DNA of 64,000 bases from Pseudanabaena sp. Chao 1811 (GCF_027942295.1 NZ_CP101416.1:434001-498000), one strand, 5' to 3'; positions 15,849 through 25,418 are shown, counted from the stretch's first letter. The notes: generated from the sequence alone by a model not told the origin. Translations and numbers: made by a program.

Positions 15849-16688
15849 ATGCGTATCTATTACCTAGCTGGCGTGATTCTTAGCATTACTACAATCCTTA
15901 GTGCTTGCGGTGAGGGTACACCAACCGAATGTACGATCAGCACTGCAAGAGAACTCAGGCAAGGTGTTACCAAAACAGGGAAATTTGCCCCAGGGACTGA
16001 TTGCGAAGCCATGAGAAGGCTTGCGGAAGAAGGTAAGCCATTGCCAACAATTGCTGAGGCAACTACCACAAACACTGCTCCAAAAGCAGCGGCAACTCCA
16101 GCTCAAGAATCTTTTAAAACGCCATTTGTGGCTGGTCAAAAAACGCAAGAGTTAATTGCTACCACTGATAAGCAGGCTCGAGTGCAAGAGTTAGAAAAGA
16201 AAGTCAATGCTGACTCTAAGCAAGCTCGTGATCCCTTTACTAGTACAATTATCAACCCCGTCCCAAAATTAGAGGAACTATTAGCTAAGCCCAAAGAGCA
16301 GCCAAAGCTCAGAGCCGCTGTGGTTGTCAGAACGTCTAATGTGATTAAAAAAGTTGTTATTCCTCCTGACACCAAAGCAGCGGAAGGTACTTTAGTTACA
16401 GGTACAGTTGAGGTTGGAGGTACGGTTTATGCGATCATTCAAGCACCTGATGAGTCAACCGCACGCAATGTGAGAGCTGGTCAGTTTATTTCTAGAGGGA
16501 AGGTGCTAGTTAAACGTATTGATACTAATTCTGAACCACCAATAGTTGTCTTACAACAAAATGGAGTGGAGGTTTTAAGACCTGTGGGAGCGCCCGTAGT
16601 TGCATCTACAGATAATAGTCAAGAATCGACTTCTCCAAATACTCAACCTACTCCTATTTCTATACCAGCATTAAATCCTCCTCGATAG
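15849..16688 (+). CDS. Secreted lipoprotein with a PilP/GspC-like C-terminal region (tentative)
   Basis: 279 aa from ATG 15849, preceded by AGAGGAAC. The signal MRIYYLAGVILSITTILSAC has a lipobox (LSAC), with Cys at about residue 20. A long Ala/Thr/Lys/Gln-rich linker follows. The C-terminal 90 residues (TGTVEVGGTVYAIIQAPDES, NVRAGQFISRGKVLVKRID, PPIVVLQQNGVEVLRPVG) have the look of the small beta domain of PilP/GspC-type proteins, which link inner-membrane assemblies to secretins. That likeness is a weak inference. No pilus genes are adjacent. A bidirectional terminator follows. Confidence 0.6.
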   Translation: MRIYYLAGVILSITTILSACGEGTPTECTISTARELRQGVTKTGKFAPGTDCEAMRRLAEEGKPLPTIAEATTTNTAPKAAATPAQESFKTPFVAGQKTQELIATTDKQARVQELEKKVNADSKQARDPFTSTIINPVPKLEELLAKPKEQPKLRAAVVVRTSNVIKKVVIPPDTKAAEGTLVTGTVEVGGTVYAIIQAPDESTARNVRAGQFISRGKVLVKRIDTNSEPPIVVLQQNGVEVLRPVGAPVVASTDNSQESTSPNTQPTPISIPALNPPR

Positions 16689-16709
16689 TTCAGTCGACGA
16701 CAAAAAACT

Positions 16710-16736
16710 AAAAAGCCTCGCATTGCGAGGCTTTTT
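16710..16736. terminator. Bidirectional terminator between lipoprotein gene and infC
   Basis: AAAAAGCCTCGC (16710-16721), ATT loop, GCGAGGCTTTTT (16725-16736); it serves the convergent genes on both sides. Confidence 0.85.
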
Positions 16737-16752
16737 AATTTTGCTTGCAAGA

Positions 16753-17277
16753 CTATTTCTTGGGAGCCATCAACATGGTGATATTTCTACCTTCACGCTT
16801 TGGATATTGCTGAATCTCAGCAACAGCTTCAAGGTCGCTAGCCATCCGATTGAGCAGAACTTCAGCAAGATCGACATGTTGGATCTCACGTCCACGGAAC
16901 ATTACTGTTGCCTTAACCTTGTCTCCTTCCTTTAAGAAGCGCTCCGCATGGTTGATTCGCACTTTGTAGTCATGTTCTTCAATCTTGTAGCGCATCTTTA
17001 CTTCCTTAACATCAGAAGTATGTTGTTTTTTCCGAGCTTCCCTTGCCTTCTTTTCTTGCTCAAACTTGAATTTGCCATAGTCCATGATCCGACAAACAGG
17101 AGGATCGGCTTTGTCGCTGACTAATACAAGATCTAGCTCTTTTTCTTCAGCCATTTTCAAGGCTTCTTTTGGGGTCAGGATGCCGAGCTGCTCCCCCTCC
17201 ATATCAATGACTCGAATTTTTGGATATCTGATGCGTTCGTTGATTTGGGGGAGGTCTTTAATTGGCTTTTTAGTCAT
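16753..17277 (-). CDS. infC: Translation initiation factor IF-3
   Basis: 174 aa, usual length. IF-3 N-domain: [19 protein letters not shown] and [20 protein letters not shown]. Linker: [20 protein letters not shown]-domain: [40 protein letters not shown] and [20 protein letters not shown]-3 binds the 30S subunit and checks the start codon. The start here is ATG rather than the AUU known for autoregulation in enterobacteria. No rpmI/rplT follow, as is common in cyanobacteria. Confidence 0.95.
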   Translation of the reverse strand: MTKKPIKDLPQINERIRYPKIRVIDMEGEQLGILTPKEALKMAEEKELDLVLVSDKADPPVCRIMDYGKFKFEQEKKAREARKKQHTSDVKEVKMRYKIEEHDYKVRINHAERFLKEGDKVKATVMFRGREIQHVDLAEVLLNRMASDLEAVAEIQQYPKREGRNITMLMAPKK

Positions 17278-17416
17278 GAAATCTCTGTTGTCTAGACTCT
17301 TTGGGTATGGGGTTGAATTACTAATGGTTTACAAATGTATGCCTAAGCTTAGCAATATTTTTGCTTGACATAAACGTTTAAGTATAGTACGAACTACCCT
17401 TTGATGTGTCAAGTGA

Positions 17417-18547
17417 TTATGTCAAAATTTGACGTAAATTTTGTTTAACTAGATCCCCAGTTACTCGATCGCTTAGGGTGACATGACCGATCGCAGTGGG
17501 CAAAATGAATCGAACCTTGCCCGCTTCAACCTTTTTATCGGTAGATAGGGACTCAACGATCGCTTCTTGATCAATGTCCGCAGGTAGGGTTTGCGGTAAA
17601 CGAGTTTTGGCAATCAGAGCAACCTGTTGGGCTTGATCTTCCGCAGACCAGAGCCCGAGATCAACTGCGATCGCCCCAGCAATGAGCATCCCTAAACCAA
17701 CGGCTTCACCGTGATTATAGAGGCGATAGTTGGTAACGGATTCGATCGCATGGCCAACGGTGTGACCATAGTTAAGAATGGCACGAAGATTTCCTTCTTT
17801 CTCATCCTTGGATACTACTTCAGCCTTGGCTTTAGCACAACGATAGAGAATGGTTTGCAAAAGCTCATCGGAAATATAGCGCAATTGATCGAGGCGATCG
17901 CATTTAGCTAATAAATCAAATAACTCCCGATCCCAGATCACACCATATTTAATTACCTCTGCCATTGCTGAGCGAAATTCACGGGCAGGTAAGGTTTTGA
18001 GAACTTCAGGATCAATCCAGACTAGGCGAGGTTGATAGAAAGCTCCGATCAGGTTTTTGCCCTGTGGGTGATTGATCCCCGTCTTGCCACCGATCGCTGA
18101 ATCCACCATTGCCAAAAGCGTGGTCGGTACTTGTACTAGATCAATACCGCGCAACCAAGTTGCCGCCGCATAGCCTGACATATCACCAATTACACCACCA
18201 CCAAGGGCAACAATTGCCGATGAACGTTCTAAGCGATGCTCAAGGGCAGCATCATAAATTTTTTGGAGAGAGTTGGCAGTTTTAAAGCGTTCACCTGCGG
18301 GAAGAATCAAATGAGCAACATCAAAACCTGCATTACTTAAAGAATTATGTACGGTCTCACCATAATGCTTGTAAATGACAGGATTAGAGACGATCAGAAG
18401 CTTTTTGCTTTTTTTGCCTAAGCCAATTTCTACTAATTTTGTGCCCAAATTGTTGAGGCTATGGGCAGCGATCGCAATGTCATAACTGCGATTAGGTTGA
18501 TTATCGCTACTAAGTGCAACTGTAACTGTTGCGGAATTTTCGGACAT
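17417..18547 (-). CDS. aroB: 3-dehydroquinate synthase
   Basis: 376 aa. NAD-binding region [19 protein letters not shown], then [20 protein letters not shown]; zinc ligands in [22 protein letters not shown] and [10 protein letters not shown]. It catalyses the second step of the shikimate pathway, DAHP to 3-dehydroquinate, in the cytosol. About 139 bases separate it from infC downstream, and holA lies upstream on the same strand with a terminator between. Confidence 0.96.
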   Translation of the reverse strand: MSENSATVTVALSSDNQPNRSYDIAIAAHSLNNLGTKLVEIGLGKKSKKLLIVSNPVIYKHYGETVHNSLSNAGFDVAHLILPAGERFKTANSLQKIYDAALEHRLERSSAIVALGGGVIGDMSGYAAATWLRGIDLVQVPTTLLAMVDSAIGGKTGINHPQGKNLIGAFYQPRLVWIDPEVLKTLPAREFRSAMAEVIKYGVIWDRELFDLLAKCDRLDQLRYISDELLQTILYRCAKAKAEVVSKDEKEGNLRAILNYGHTVGHAIESVTNYRLYNHGEAVGLGMLIAGAIAVDLGLWSAEDQAQQVALIAKTRLPQTLPADIDQEAIVESLSTDKKVEAGKVRFILPTAIGHVTLSDRVTGDLVKQNLRQILT

Positions 18548-18611
18548 ATTTCTAAGTAAATGATCTAATTCTCATCGTAGCAGCGATCCTGTTTCTCAAT
18601 CTCTCCCAAGG

Positions 18612-18640
18612 GAAAAAGTATCACTTTGTGATGCTTTTTC
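18612..18640 (-). terminator. Terminator after holA
   Basis: GAAAAAGTATCAC (18612-18624), TTT, GTGATGCTTTTTC (18628-18640), one mismatch. Confidence 0.65.
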
Positions 18641-19623
18641 TATTTAGCCATTGTTTGACATAACTCAATGATGGCAGTTTGGAGAGTCGCAGTTTCGTCT
18701 TTACCATGCTTCAGATCGGCTTCTAATCGCAACAAGATACTTAGCGATCGCATTAACTTTTGACTATTCAACCCCTGTACCTCTTGCTTTAAAAAATAAA
18801 CTCGTTTAGGATTACCAATTTCCGCAGCCTCCGCGATCACCTTGTCATCGCGTTCACCCGACTCCTGCATGAGCTTAATCCAGAGCCATGTGCGAAACTG
18901 TCCCACTAAGGTTGCACAAATTCGCAAACCAACTTCATTGTTTCGGAGTAATTCAGCAATTAAAGTAAGTGCCTGACTCACATTTGCTGAACGAATTGCA
19001 CTCGCCAATTGCAAGCTGTTATGAGCAGATGCTTGGACAAGTGGTGCAATTTCTTTAGCAGTTAGAGGTTTGTTGTTGCCATGATGAGATAGTTGCAATT
19101 TTTGCAATTCCATTGTTAAGCGACGGGTATCATTGCCAATTGCATCAACCAACAAATCAACCCCATCTGACGACAATTTCAAGTCAATTTCTGTCGCCGC
19201 TTGCTTAACTAGTTGAGCGATCGCGTCAGTTTTCCAAGGTGGTATTAACGAAAACTCTAATATTTGGGCATACTTCTGCAATAACTTCGTAGATTTGGCT
19301 CTCCCATCAGGTTTGTTGGATGCGGTAAACAAGATATAGGAGTCTACAGGTAAATGATTAAAAGTTCGTTCTAGCTCTGCTAGCAACGGTTCTGAACATC
19401 GTTGGGCGATCGCTGTATCCGCTAGCCAAGTCAATCGATTCCCCATCCCAAAGGGTGCAGTCACCGCTTGGTTTAGCCCATCCATTACCTCCAGATCAGC
19501 CGTAGCATAGATTTTGACATAATTAAAATCTCGCCACATCGGATCGACATAGGTATCAATTAGCTTTTTGACTGCTTGAGAAATTTGGTAGTCGTCATCG
19601 CCCCAATAAAAGTAGACAGGCAT
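18640..19623 (-). CDS. holA: DNA polymerase III subunit delta
   Basis: 327 aa. The N-terminus MPVYFYWGDDDYQISQAV is the typical cyanobacterial HolA start. DSYILFTASNKPDGRAKSTK and LLQKYAQILEFSLIPPW, then DLLVDAIGNDTRRLTMELQK and a C-terminal helical domain ending in LRLEADLKHGKDETATLQ match the clamp-loader delta family. It opens the beta clamp during loading. Divergently transcribed from the sugar transferase gene. Confidence 0.9.
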   Translation of the reverse strand: MPVYFYWGDDDYQISQAVKKLIDTYVDPMWRDFNYVKIYATADLEVMDGLNQAVTAPFGMGNRLTWLADTAIAQRCSEPLLAELERTFNHLPVDSYILFTASNKPDGRAKSTKLLQKYAQILEFSLIPPWKTDAIAQLVKQAATEIDLKLSSDGVDLLVDAIGNDTRRLTMELQKLQLSHHGNNKPLTAKEIAPLVQASAHNSLQLASAIRSANVSQALTLIAELLRNNEVGLRICATLVGQFRTWLWIKLMQESGERDDKVIAEAAEIGNPKRVYFLKQEVQGLNSQKLMRSLSILLRLEADLKHGKDETATLQTAIIELCQTMAK

Positions 19624-19664
19624 TGTATGATTAGTTCAACTATGTGGTGTGGTGTAGAGATTTG

Positions 19665-20369
19665 ATGATTACTAGAAGCAACGAAAATAGTCAAGCGAGC
19701 CTCAGAACAAAGAAAACAGTTACGAGATCAGTCACAAATCGCACAGATCATTATGCAACTTGGGGAAAAAGAATCTTTGATATTGTATTTGCATCAATCG
19801 TTCTAACTGTGTTTTCGCCACTTTATTTAGCGATCGCGATTTTAGTTTTCATCAGTTCTCGTGGCTCTGTTTTATATATCCATCCTAGAGTGGGTTTACA
19901 TGGTCAAGAATTCAAGTGCATTAAGTTTAGAACTATGATTAATGGGGCTGACCAAGTTCTAGAAAATTATTTGAATTCCTGTCCAATTAGTCGAGCTGAA
20001 TATGAAGCATCCTTTAAGCTCAAGCATGATCCTCGAATTACCAAGATTGGTAAGTTCTTGAGGACAACAAGCCTAGATGAATTACCTCAGTTTTGGAATG
20101 TTCTAGTTGGCGATATGAGTGTGGTCGGTCCCAGACCATTGGTTAGAGCTGAACTGATTAAATATGGTTCATCAATCGATAAAGTACTTAGTGTACGTCC
20201 GGGAATTGCAGGGTTATGGCAAGTTTCAGGCCGCAATGATATTCCATATTCCCGGCGTATCCAAATTGATGCTAGTTATGTACGACTGATGAGTTTCTGG
20301 CTAGATGTCAAATTGATTTTTAAAACTATTTTGGTGGTAATTTTCCCGAAAGGAAACGGTGCATATTAA
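19665..20369 (+). CDS. Bacterial sugar transferase (polyprenyl-phosphate glycosyl-1-phosphate transferase)
   Basis: 234 aa from ATG 19665; an in-frame GTG at 19644 is less convincing. One membrane helix (IFDIVFASIVLTVFSPLYLA) precedes the catalytic domain: FISSRGSVLYIHPRVGLHGQ, FKCIKFRTM, DPRITKIGKFLRTTSLDELP, GDMSVVGPRPL, VRPGIAGLWQVSGRND. This is the monotopic PglC/WbaP C-terminal fold, which puts the first sugar phosphate on undecaprenyl phosphate for exopolysaccharide or O-antigen. The DE of SLDELPQ is the catalytic dyad. The short form without the WcaJ N-terminal domain is common. Possibly linked to the glycan genes at 30.6-35.0 kb. Confidence 0.88.
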   Translation: MITRSNENSQASLRTKKTVTRSVTNRTDHYATWGKRIFDIVFASIVLTVFSPLYLAIAILVFISSRGSVLYIHPRVGLHGQEFKCIKFRTMINGADQVLENYLNSCPISRAEYEASFKLKHDPRITKIGKFLRTTSLDELPQFWNVLVGDMSVVGPRPLVRAELIKYGSSIDKVLSVRPGIAGLWQVSGRNDIPYSRRIQIDASYVRLMSFWLDVKLIFKTILVVIFPKGNGAY

Positions 20370-20381
20370 AAGAAAGAAAAG

Positions 20382-20413
20382 AAAGAGGGATTATTAAACA
20401 GTCCCTCTTTTTC
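20382..20413. terminator. Terminator after the sugar transferase gene
   Basis: AAAGAGGGA (20382-20390) and TCCCTCTTT (20402-20410), then TTC; lies between convergent genes. Confidence 0.7.
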
Positions 20414-20423
20414 GTTTCAGAAT

Positions 20424-21635
20424 TCAAACATAGTTAAATTGACTCCCACTAGTTAAACTAAGTGCTGTTGGGGCAATATTTTGGACGACTCCAATTAATT
20501 CGTTATAAGTCGACATCATGCCCATACCTGTGGCAAGTTTTGCATAGATGCCAGTGCCAGAGATGCCGTTGCTGCTATAACTCATGAGAATATAGTTACT
20601 GCTTGATCCCTTGAGTTCAATTTTATCGCCAGAGTTAAAGTCAGTAATTTTGGCAAATCCTTCAACGGCTCCTGAAGCACGCATATAGCCATCATTGTAA
20701 TAGATTGCATTGGTATCTCCCAAAACAAAGACATCATTCCCGCCATTGCCAGTGAGGGTATCAACCTCAGCAAAGCCACGGTTTAGTCCAATAATATCCA
20801 CACCCGTCAAGCGGTTATTGCCACCACTACCTACAAGAATATCACTGCCAAAACCGCCAACGAGGATATCGGGAGTTAACTGAGTATTACTACCAGCATA
20901 GATTTCGTCATTGCCTGCACCACCAAAAATTTGATCAGTACCACTGCCGCCTTGCAGATTATCGTTGCCTGAGCTACCTTTAATCGTGTCATTGCCGTCA
21001 CTGCCAAATAGAGTAACTCTTGCTCCAGCTAAACCTCCTCCTGTAAAAGCACTGGCATCTAAAATGTCATCGCCACCACCACCAATGATAAATGCAGCCT
21101 CAATACTGGTGAGTGTATCAGTTCCTAGAGAGTTAGAGATAAGCTGATTGTTGGTTAAAGTGAAGCTACCACCACTAGCATATAAAGTGTCATAGCCACT
21201 GCCTCCGTCAATAATGTCATTGCCACGACCTCCTGTAAGACTGTCATTACCATCATCGCCATATAGCTCGTCATTACCAGTACCACCATTTAGAGAATCA
21301 TCGCCAATGCCACCAACGAGGACATCATGACCTCCTTCACCAAAGAGATAGTCATTGCCTGCACCGCCATATAGTTGGTCTTTAGCTGGATTTATTGAAT
21401 CCTCAGCCTCATTACCACCGTAGATGACATCATCACCATCTTCGCCATAAATTATGTCTACCTTTCCAGAAATAGGTGATAGACCTGTTATAGAATCACG
21501 TCCATCACCCCAAATAATATCGTTACCTGCTCCAGCATGAATGACATCTACATCCAAGGAACCAAAGATATCGTCATCCAGACTAGTTCCTTGAATAAAG
21601 CTGTTACCAAAAATTGGATTAGGATTTTTTGCCAT
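20424..21635 (-). CDS. RTX-type calcium-binding repeat protein
   Basis: 403 aa. At least fifteen GGxGxDxLx-type nonapeptides are visible: HAGAGNDIIWGDG, YGEDGDDVIYGG, YGGAGNDYLFGEGGHDVLVG, GGIGDDSLNGGTGNDELYGD, GGRGNDIIDGG, FGSDGNDTIKGSSGNDNLQG, GGAGNDEIYAG. These fold as a beta-roll with Ca2+ outside the cell. No N-terminal signal peptide, consistent with type I secretion by a C-terminal signal; the last 60 residues (DFNSGDKIELKG ... YNELIGVVQNIAPTALS) are the low-complexity RTX C-domain. No ABC exporter lies nearby. Its role could be surface coat or adhesin; no enzymatic domain is seen. Confidence 0.88.
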   Translation of the reverse strand: MAKNPNPIFGNSFIQGTSLDDDIFGSLDVDVIHAGAGNDIIWGDGRDSITGLSPISGKVDIIYGEDGDDVIYGGNEAEDSINPAKDQLYGGAGNDYLFGEGGHDVLVGGIGDDSLNGGTGNDELYGDDGNDSLTGGRGNDIIDGGSGYDTLYASGGSFTLTNNQLISNSLGTDTLTSIEAAFIIGGGGDDILDASAFTGGGLAGARVTLFGSDGNDTIKGSSGNDNLQGGSGTDQIFGGAGNDEIYAGSNTQLTPDILVGGFGSDILVGSGGNNRLTGVDIIGLNRGFAEVDTLTGNGGNDVFVLGDTNAIYYNDGYMRASGAVEGFAKITDFNSGDKIELKGSSSNYILMSYSSNGISGTGIYAKLATGMGMMSTYNELIGVVQNIAPTALSLTSGSQFNYV

Positions 21636-21952
21636 TTTTTTACCTAATTAGTTTTGCTAAGCTAAATAGTTGAATAAGTTTGCTGATTGAATCTTAGTAG
21701 TTAAAAAATTTGCTTCAGCTCTCGTTACCATTTTTGTAACTAACGTCAGTTCGGGCTAAGCTGGCAAATTTTACAAGCCCAAAAGTAAAAGCCTTGCTAC
21801 GCAAGGCTTTTACTTTTGGGCTTTGAGAGAGGATTTACTACGCAAATCCTCCCTCAAAGCCCGTTTCAAATTATCCCGAACTCGTGTTAACTAAGTCATA
21901 TTTCTCTTTTACAGATAAAAAAGGCGGCGCATCGCGCCGCCTTTTTTATCTG
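21636..21952. other. Non-coding spacer filled mostly by a hairpin-rich repeat
   Basis: Upstream of the RTX gene. It holds its promoter region (21636-21736), a MITE-like repeat (21737-21894), and the terminator hairpin of the membrane-protein gene (21911-21953). I see no small ORF worth calling. Confidence 0.6.
21737..21894 (+). repeat. ~158-bp MITE-like repeat, copy 1, made of two long hairpins between inverted ends
   Basis: The ends resemble each other in inverse orientation (TAACGTCAGTTCGGG and CCCGAACTCGTGTTAAC). Inside are two long hairpins: 21777-21821 with 21-bp perfect arms around TAC, and 21818-21862 (GGGCTTTGAG ... CTCAAAGCCC with an inner ACTACGC region), sharing a GGGC. The reverse complement of 25512-25670 matches almost throughout, apart from hairpin arm sequence. 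Confidence 0.7.
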
Positions 21953-21953
21953 T
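21911..21953 (-). terminator. 20-bp perfect hairpin at the 3' end of the membrane-protein gene
   Basis: ACAGATAAAAAAGGCGGCGC (21911-21930), ATC, exact complement at 21934-21953, touching the stop codon. GGCGGCGC core class. Confidence 0.75.
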
Positions 21954-22888
21954 TAACCTCGACGACCTCGTCCTGTTGGACGTGAGGATAAATCAAATTC
22001 TAAAGCGGCTGCCATTCCCCACAGAATAAAAGCAAGAATCCAGAAGAATTCCGCAGGCTCACCACTTTGATAGGGTTTTGCTTTGCAAATATCACTGATA
22101 TTGATGCTGTAGTTAAACCATAAATCGCTAAAAAACATTGCGATCCCAGCACTACCGAGTAATCTCCAAGACTGTGCTGCTTTGCCACCCCAAAAAGCGA
22201 GCAAAAGAATGGTAGCGACAATTAAGAGCCAGATATCGCCTAGAGCGTAAACAATATTTAGGATTTTACCTGTGTCAAGCGTAAAACCACCACCTGCACC
22301 AAAAGTAACATAGGCTGCAAGCCCCACCCCAACAAAACCAACTGCCCCAACAACACCCCACTGCTTGGGATAAAGATTGAGTCTCCGACCAATTACGGAC
22401 ATCGCCATGCCCCATGATAAAAACACATAGGTTGCTGTAAAGAAAATATCGGCGATCGAGGGAAAGGTTTTAACCAGATTTTGTGCGCCCTTAGCTCCAC
22501 CTGCTATTAATCCACTTTGATATTGAAAATCTAAGTATCCAAAAATTAAGTTGCCAATACCCCAGGATAGGATACCTAATCCTAGTCCTAGCCAGACATT
22601 ACGACCGCTAATAATTTTAGGACTACGCCAATTACGCAAACATAGTATTCCTGAAAAGGCGATCGCTACAGTTTGGAAGATATATGTTCCATAACGATAC
22701 CAATTTGGTCTTACGATTAAGTCTTTAACTACTTTGTTACATTCTTCGGGCTTAATGATATGTGGTCCATCAGTAGGTGCGCTAAGAAATAGATAGAACA
22801 TCAAGGCTAAGGTTGCCCATCCGATCGCTGCCCAAATAATAGATTGTGTGGAAATCCCTGATGGGGAAGAAGATTTGGCTCTACTCAT
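21953..22888 (-). CDS. Multi-pass membrane protein, unrecognised
   Basis: 311 aa with about eight hydrophobic helices: SIIWAAIGWATLALMFYLFL, YGTYIFQTVAIAFSGILCL, VWLGLGLGILSWGIGNLIFG, IADIFFTATYVFLSWGMAMS, WGVVGAVGFVGVGLAAYVTF, ILNIVYALGDIWLLIVATIL, LLGSAGIAMFFSDLWFNYS, FFWILAFILWGMAAALEF. An extracytoplasmic loop after TM1 has a single Cys (KPEECNKVV). Helices with PSIADIFF and YALGDIWL recall the sensor-type multi-helix domains seen in some bacterial signalling proteins, but no output domain is attached. I cannot assign a family. Confidence 0.7.
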   Translation of the reverse strand: MSRAKSSSPSGISTQSIIWAAIGWATLALMFYLFLSAPTDGPHIIKPEECNKVVKDLIVRPNWYRYGTYIFQTVAIAFSGILCLRNWRSPKIISGRNVWLGLGLGILSWGIGNLIFGYLDFQYQSGLIAGGAKGAQNLVKTFPSIADIFFTATYVFLSWGMAMSVIGRRLNLYPKQWGVVGAVGFVGVGLAAYVTFGAGGGFTLDTGKILNIVYALGDIWLLIVATILLLAFWGGKAAQSWRLLGSAGIAMFFSDLWFNYSINISDICKAKPYQSGEPAEFFWILAFILWGMAAALEFDLSSRPTGRGRRG

Positions 22889-23007
22889 GTATCTTGAACC
22901 TTGGCTACAACCATAAGAAATGCAGTATTAAAGAACTAAAAATAACAAATAGCTACGACAAGCTATGAATTTTAAAGTAAAAACAGAAATCAAGTAATTA
23001 TTAATAA

Positions 23008-23664
23008 TTACTGCCAAAGTTTACCTTTGGGAGTTTTTTTCAGCCAAGCAGTTACTGAAACTGATTCGGGTAATTCGTTTAAAGCATCGATCGCACTATC
23101 GACAAAACTATCATTTCCAAAATAGGAAGAGGCAAGTCGATGTAGCTCCCCTAAAAGCAGCTGCAATTTGCCTTCATCCCAGTTGGGGATTTGTACACTA
23201 TTAAGTGGATTAATTGATAAAACGGCTTCCAGTGCTGAGATCGATTCACTTTGGGCAAACTTACCCTGTTGCATAAACTTGAGTAGATCTTGCTTAAATG
23301 AACCTGCTTGTCGTACGCCAAGGAGATCTTCAACTTCAAGATATACAGCTTGCAATATGAGTAAACAACCTTGGACAAGATGTGTACCCGCCGAAGAACT
23401 ATCAGTGGCTACTGAGTGAATTTGGTCGAGCTTGACCCTGCCCCAGACACTAAAGCGTTGAGGCTCTTCCAATAATACGCAAGCTTTGCCTTTGTTATCA
23501 GTTAAGTCACGCCAAAGCGCTAAAGCTTCATCTCGATTATCGCCAAACATGTTGAGTAACCGAAATGTTTGCCCCTGATACTGCAAAATCGGTATTTGTT
23601 GATCTTTGTTTTGTGGGTTTTGGACGTTGACGATTTCAACGTCTTGGCGCTTCAGGATGAACAT
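23008..23664 (-). CDS. Conserved cyanobacterial protein, Npun_F0813-like
   Basis: 218 aa. MFILKRQDVEIVNVQNPQNK, QIPILQYQGQTFRLLNMF, LWRDLTDNKGKACVLLEEPQ and FSVWGRVKLDQI match my memory of a soluble protein annotated as the Npun_F0813 family, found only in cyanobacteria. No catalytic motif is evident; a helical middle (LVQGCLLILQAVYLEVEDLL) may mediate association. Stands alone. Function unknown. Confidence 0.65.
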   Translation of the reverse strand: MFILKRQDVEIVNVQNPQNKDQQIPILQYQGQTFRLLNMFGDNRDEALALWRDLTDNKGKACVLLEEPQRFSVWGRVKLDQIHSVATDSSSAGTHLVQGCLLILQAVYLEVEDLLGVRQAGSFKQDLLKFMQQGKFAQSESISALEAVLSINPLNSVQIPNWDEGKLQLLLGELHRLASSYFGNDSFVDSAIDALNELPESVSVTAWLKKTPKGKLWQ

Positions 23665-23939
23665 GTGTCTACTGTTGACTTAACTGATGTTACCAGTAGC
23701 AACAAAGCGTGGCTACCTAATGCCAAAGTTAATGATAATGCCAAAATTACATTTACACCTTGAAATTTAGTTAAACCCCATAAATGAAGGTTTGTACAAA
23801 GTGATATTTTCTTAACTTTAAAAAGAAAAAGTTACTGATAACCCTTGTATTTGAGAAACAAAAGCCATGTAAATAAATCCTAGTATTTTATTGAAAGTGC
23901 CACTAGTCAAGACTTTTGCCAAAATAAAACGATGACATT

Positions 23940-25418
23940 TTAGAAAATAGATTTGGGCATGGGGAGAATAATTAGCAAGGCGATTGCCATTAACCCTATC
24001 CCTAGTAAATCGCGGGTTCTGTCAATTTCTATACTTTCGTTTACAATTGAGGGCGGTGGGGCAGGCAGCAAAAATAATAATAGGCTGTAAATTCTTAACC
24101 AAGGCTGAGCAAGTAAGGCGATCGCTAGTAGTACGATTCTGGTAATCCTTGCAATTAGGGTAGTTTGCCGATGTCCAAACATGGCGATCGCTAAATTGCC
24201 GCCATCGAGGAGTCCGAAGGGTAGTACTTGTAAAGCGCTGAGGGCTAACCCAGTCCAGCCTGCTAGGGTAAGTGGTGAAAGGATCTGCGTGATCTCAGAA
24301 GTATTGGTTGAAATAGTTGCAGATTTATCTATAGAAAAAATAGCCTGCAATAACGTTACAAAAATTGAGCTTTTAAAATCAAAGCTATGGAGATTGGGCA
24401 TTAAGAGAGAGGTGGAGATCGCAGAATTGGTAGATTCTGTGGGGACTAATAGCCAATTGCCCAAAATTAATAAAATTATGGAAATGCCTAAACTTGCGGT
24501 AGTAGAAATTATAGCTAAATCAAATAGAATACGCCGTTGATTGTTAGGGTTTGGAGATATTTGAGGATGGAGATGCAGATTTCCCAGTAAACCAAATCCA
24601 CCAAAGCAGGGTAATAGGATGGGCGGCTCGAATCGTAGCTTGTATTTTTTGGCGATGGCATATTGAGCGATCGCCCTTGCCCCAAATATGCTGGCTATAC
24701 CAAGCAGGTAGGGAAGGCCTGTTTGTAAATTGTTAAGGTTTAAATCTTCAAGGCGATAAACTTTTGCTCCCACTACTAGCACTGTGAATGCAGTGAGGAT
24801 AATGCTAACAACGCTCGCTATCCAAGACGAGTAAGAAAATCGCTTCCTAAATCCTGATTGCTCAAATTGAGCAATGTTTTGGTTAGGAATTAAATGAAAG
24901 CAATAGTTGTTTAATTGCTGATCGTTGGATGATGCCCCAAAGCCTCTACCTCGGTTTTCGATGGGGCTTTCTTGTAAATAGCAAAGAAAGCGATCGCCAA
25001 ATATTTTTTGGATATTTTGGCTAATGGTGTCGTAGGCGTATTTGTGATTTTGCGATCGGAGGCTACCACGACAGTAAATTTCTTGAGGATGGTACTCTAG
25101 ATCCTTGAGGTGATAAGTAGTTGGGGAGAAGCAGTTCCTGAGTTGCTTTTCTTCTGTAGGTGTGAGATTGATAATTTCATGGTTGTCTCTTGAAGACCTA
25201 CGATAAATCCAAGTCCCCAACAAAAAGCCAACCACTGTAAAAGTTAATGGTAAAGAAGTTTGGTTAAGAATTGTCCATGCGATCGCCAAACTAGGAAAAA
25301 CAATTGCCAAAATCCATAGAAATATTGTTTGCTCCTGACGCTCTCCCTGTTGCGATCGCTGGTAGTAGCTTGCCACGCAACCTGCTACAACAAAAGCAAA
25401 GGCTTCCTCAAATCCCAT
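23940..25418 (-). CDS. EGY-like site-2-protease homologue that lacks the HExxH zinc motif
   Basis: 492 aa. Membrane segments at both ends and several in the middle. The S2P core can be aligned from LPYLLGIASIFGARAIAQYA (where active relatives have G-x-HExxH) through FEPPILLPCFGGFGLLGNL (the P...P...GxxG segment after the motif) to LSALQVLPFGLLDGGNLAIA, which keeps the LPxGxLDGG form of the second metal-binding motif. In this protein the positions of His, Glu and His read R, A and Q, so zinc catalysis should be lost. Plant EGY3 is a known inactive relative of EGY1/EGY2. The N-terminal soluble part (LTPTEEKQLRNCFSPTTYHL ...) is probably the EGY regulatory domain. I infer a non-catalytic membrane chaperone or regulator. 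Confidence 0.7.
   Translation of the reverse strand: MGFEEAFAFVVAGCVASYYQRSQQGERQEQTIFLWILAIVFPSLAIAWTILNQTSLPLTFTVVGFLLGTWIYRRSSRDNHEIINLTPTEEKQLRNCFSPTTYHLKDLEYHPQEIYCRGSLRSQNHKYAYDTISQNIQKIFGDRFLCYLQESPIENRGRGFGASSNDQQLNNYCFHLIPNQNIAQFEQSGFRKRFSYSSWIASVVSIILTAFTVLVVGAKVYRLEDLNLNNLQTGLPYLLGIASIFGARAIAQYAIAKKYKLRFEPPILLPCFGGFGLLGNLHLHPQISPNPNNQRRILFDLAIISTTASLGISIILLILGNWLLVPTESTNSAISTSLLMPNLHSFDFKSSIFVTLLQAIFSIDKSATISTNTSEITQILSPLTLAGWTGLALSALQVLPFGLLDGGNLAIAMFGHRQTTLIARITRIVLLAIALLAQPWLRIYSLLLFLLPAPPPSIVNESIEIDRTRDLLGIGLMAIALLIILPMPKSIF

Noticed and set aside
15849-16688. Lipoprotein as a firm type IV pilus PilP
   Set aside because: Only the C-terminal part resembles the PilP/GspC domain and no pil genes are adjacent; kept as tentative.
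20424-21635. RTX gene as a toxin operon
   Set aside because: No acyltransferase or ABC exporter gene lies nearby and no enzymatic domain is present, so only the repeat type is claimed.
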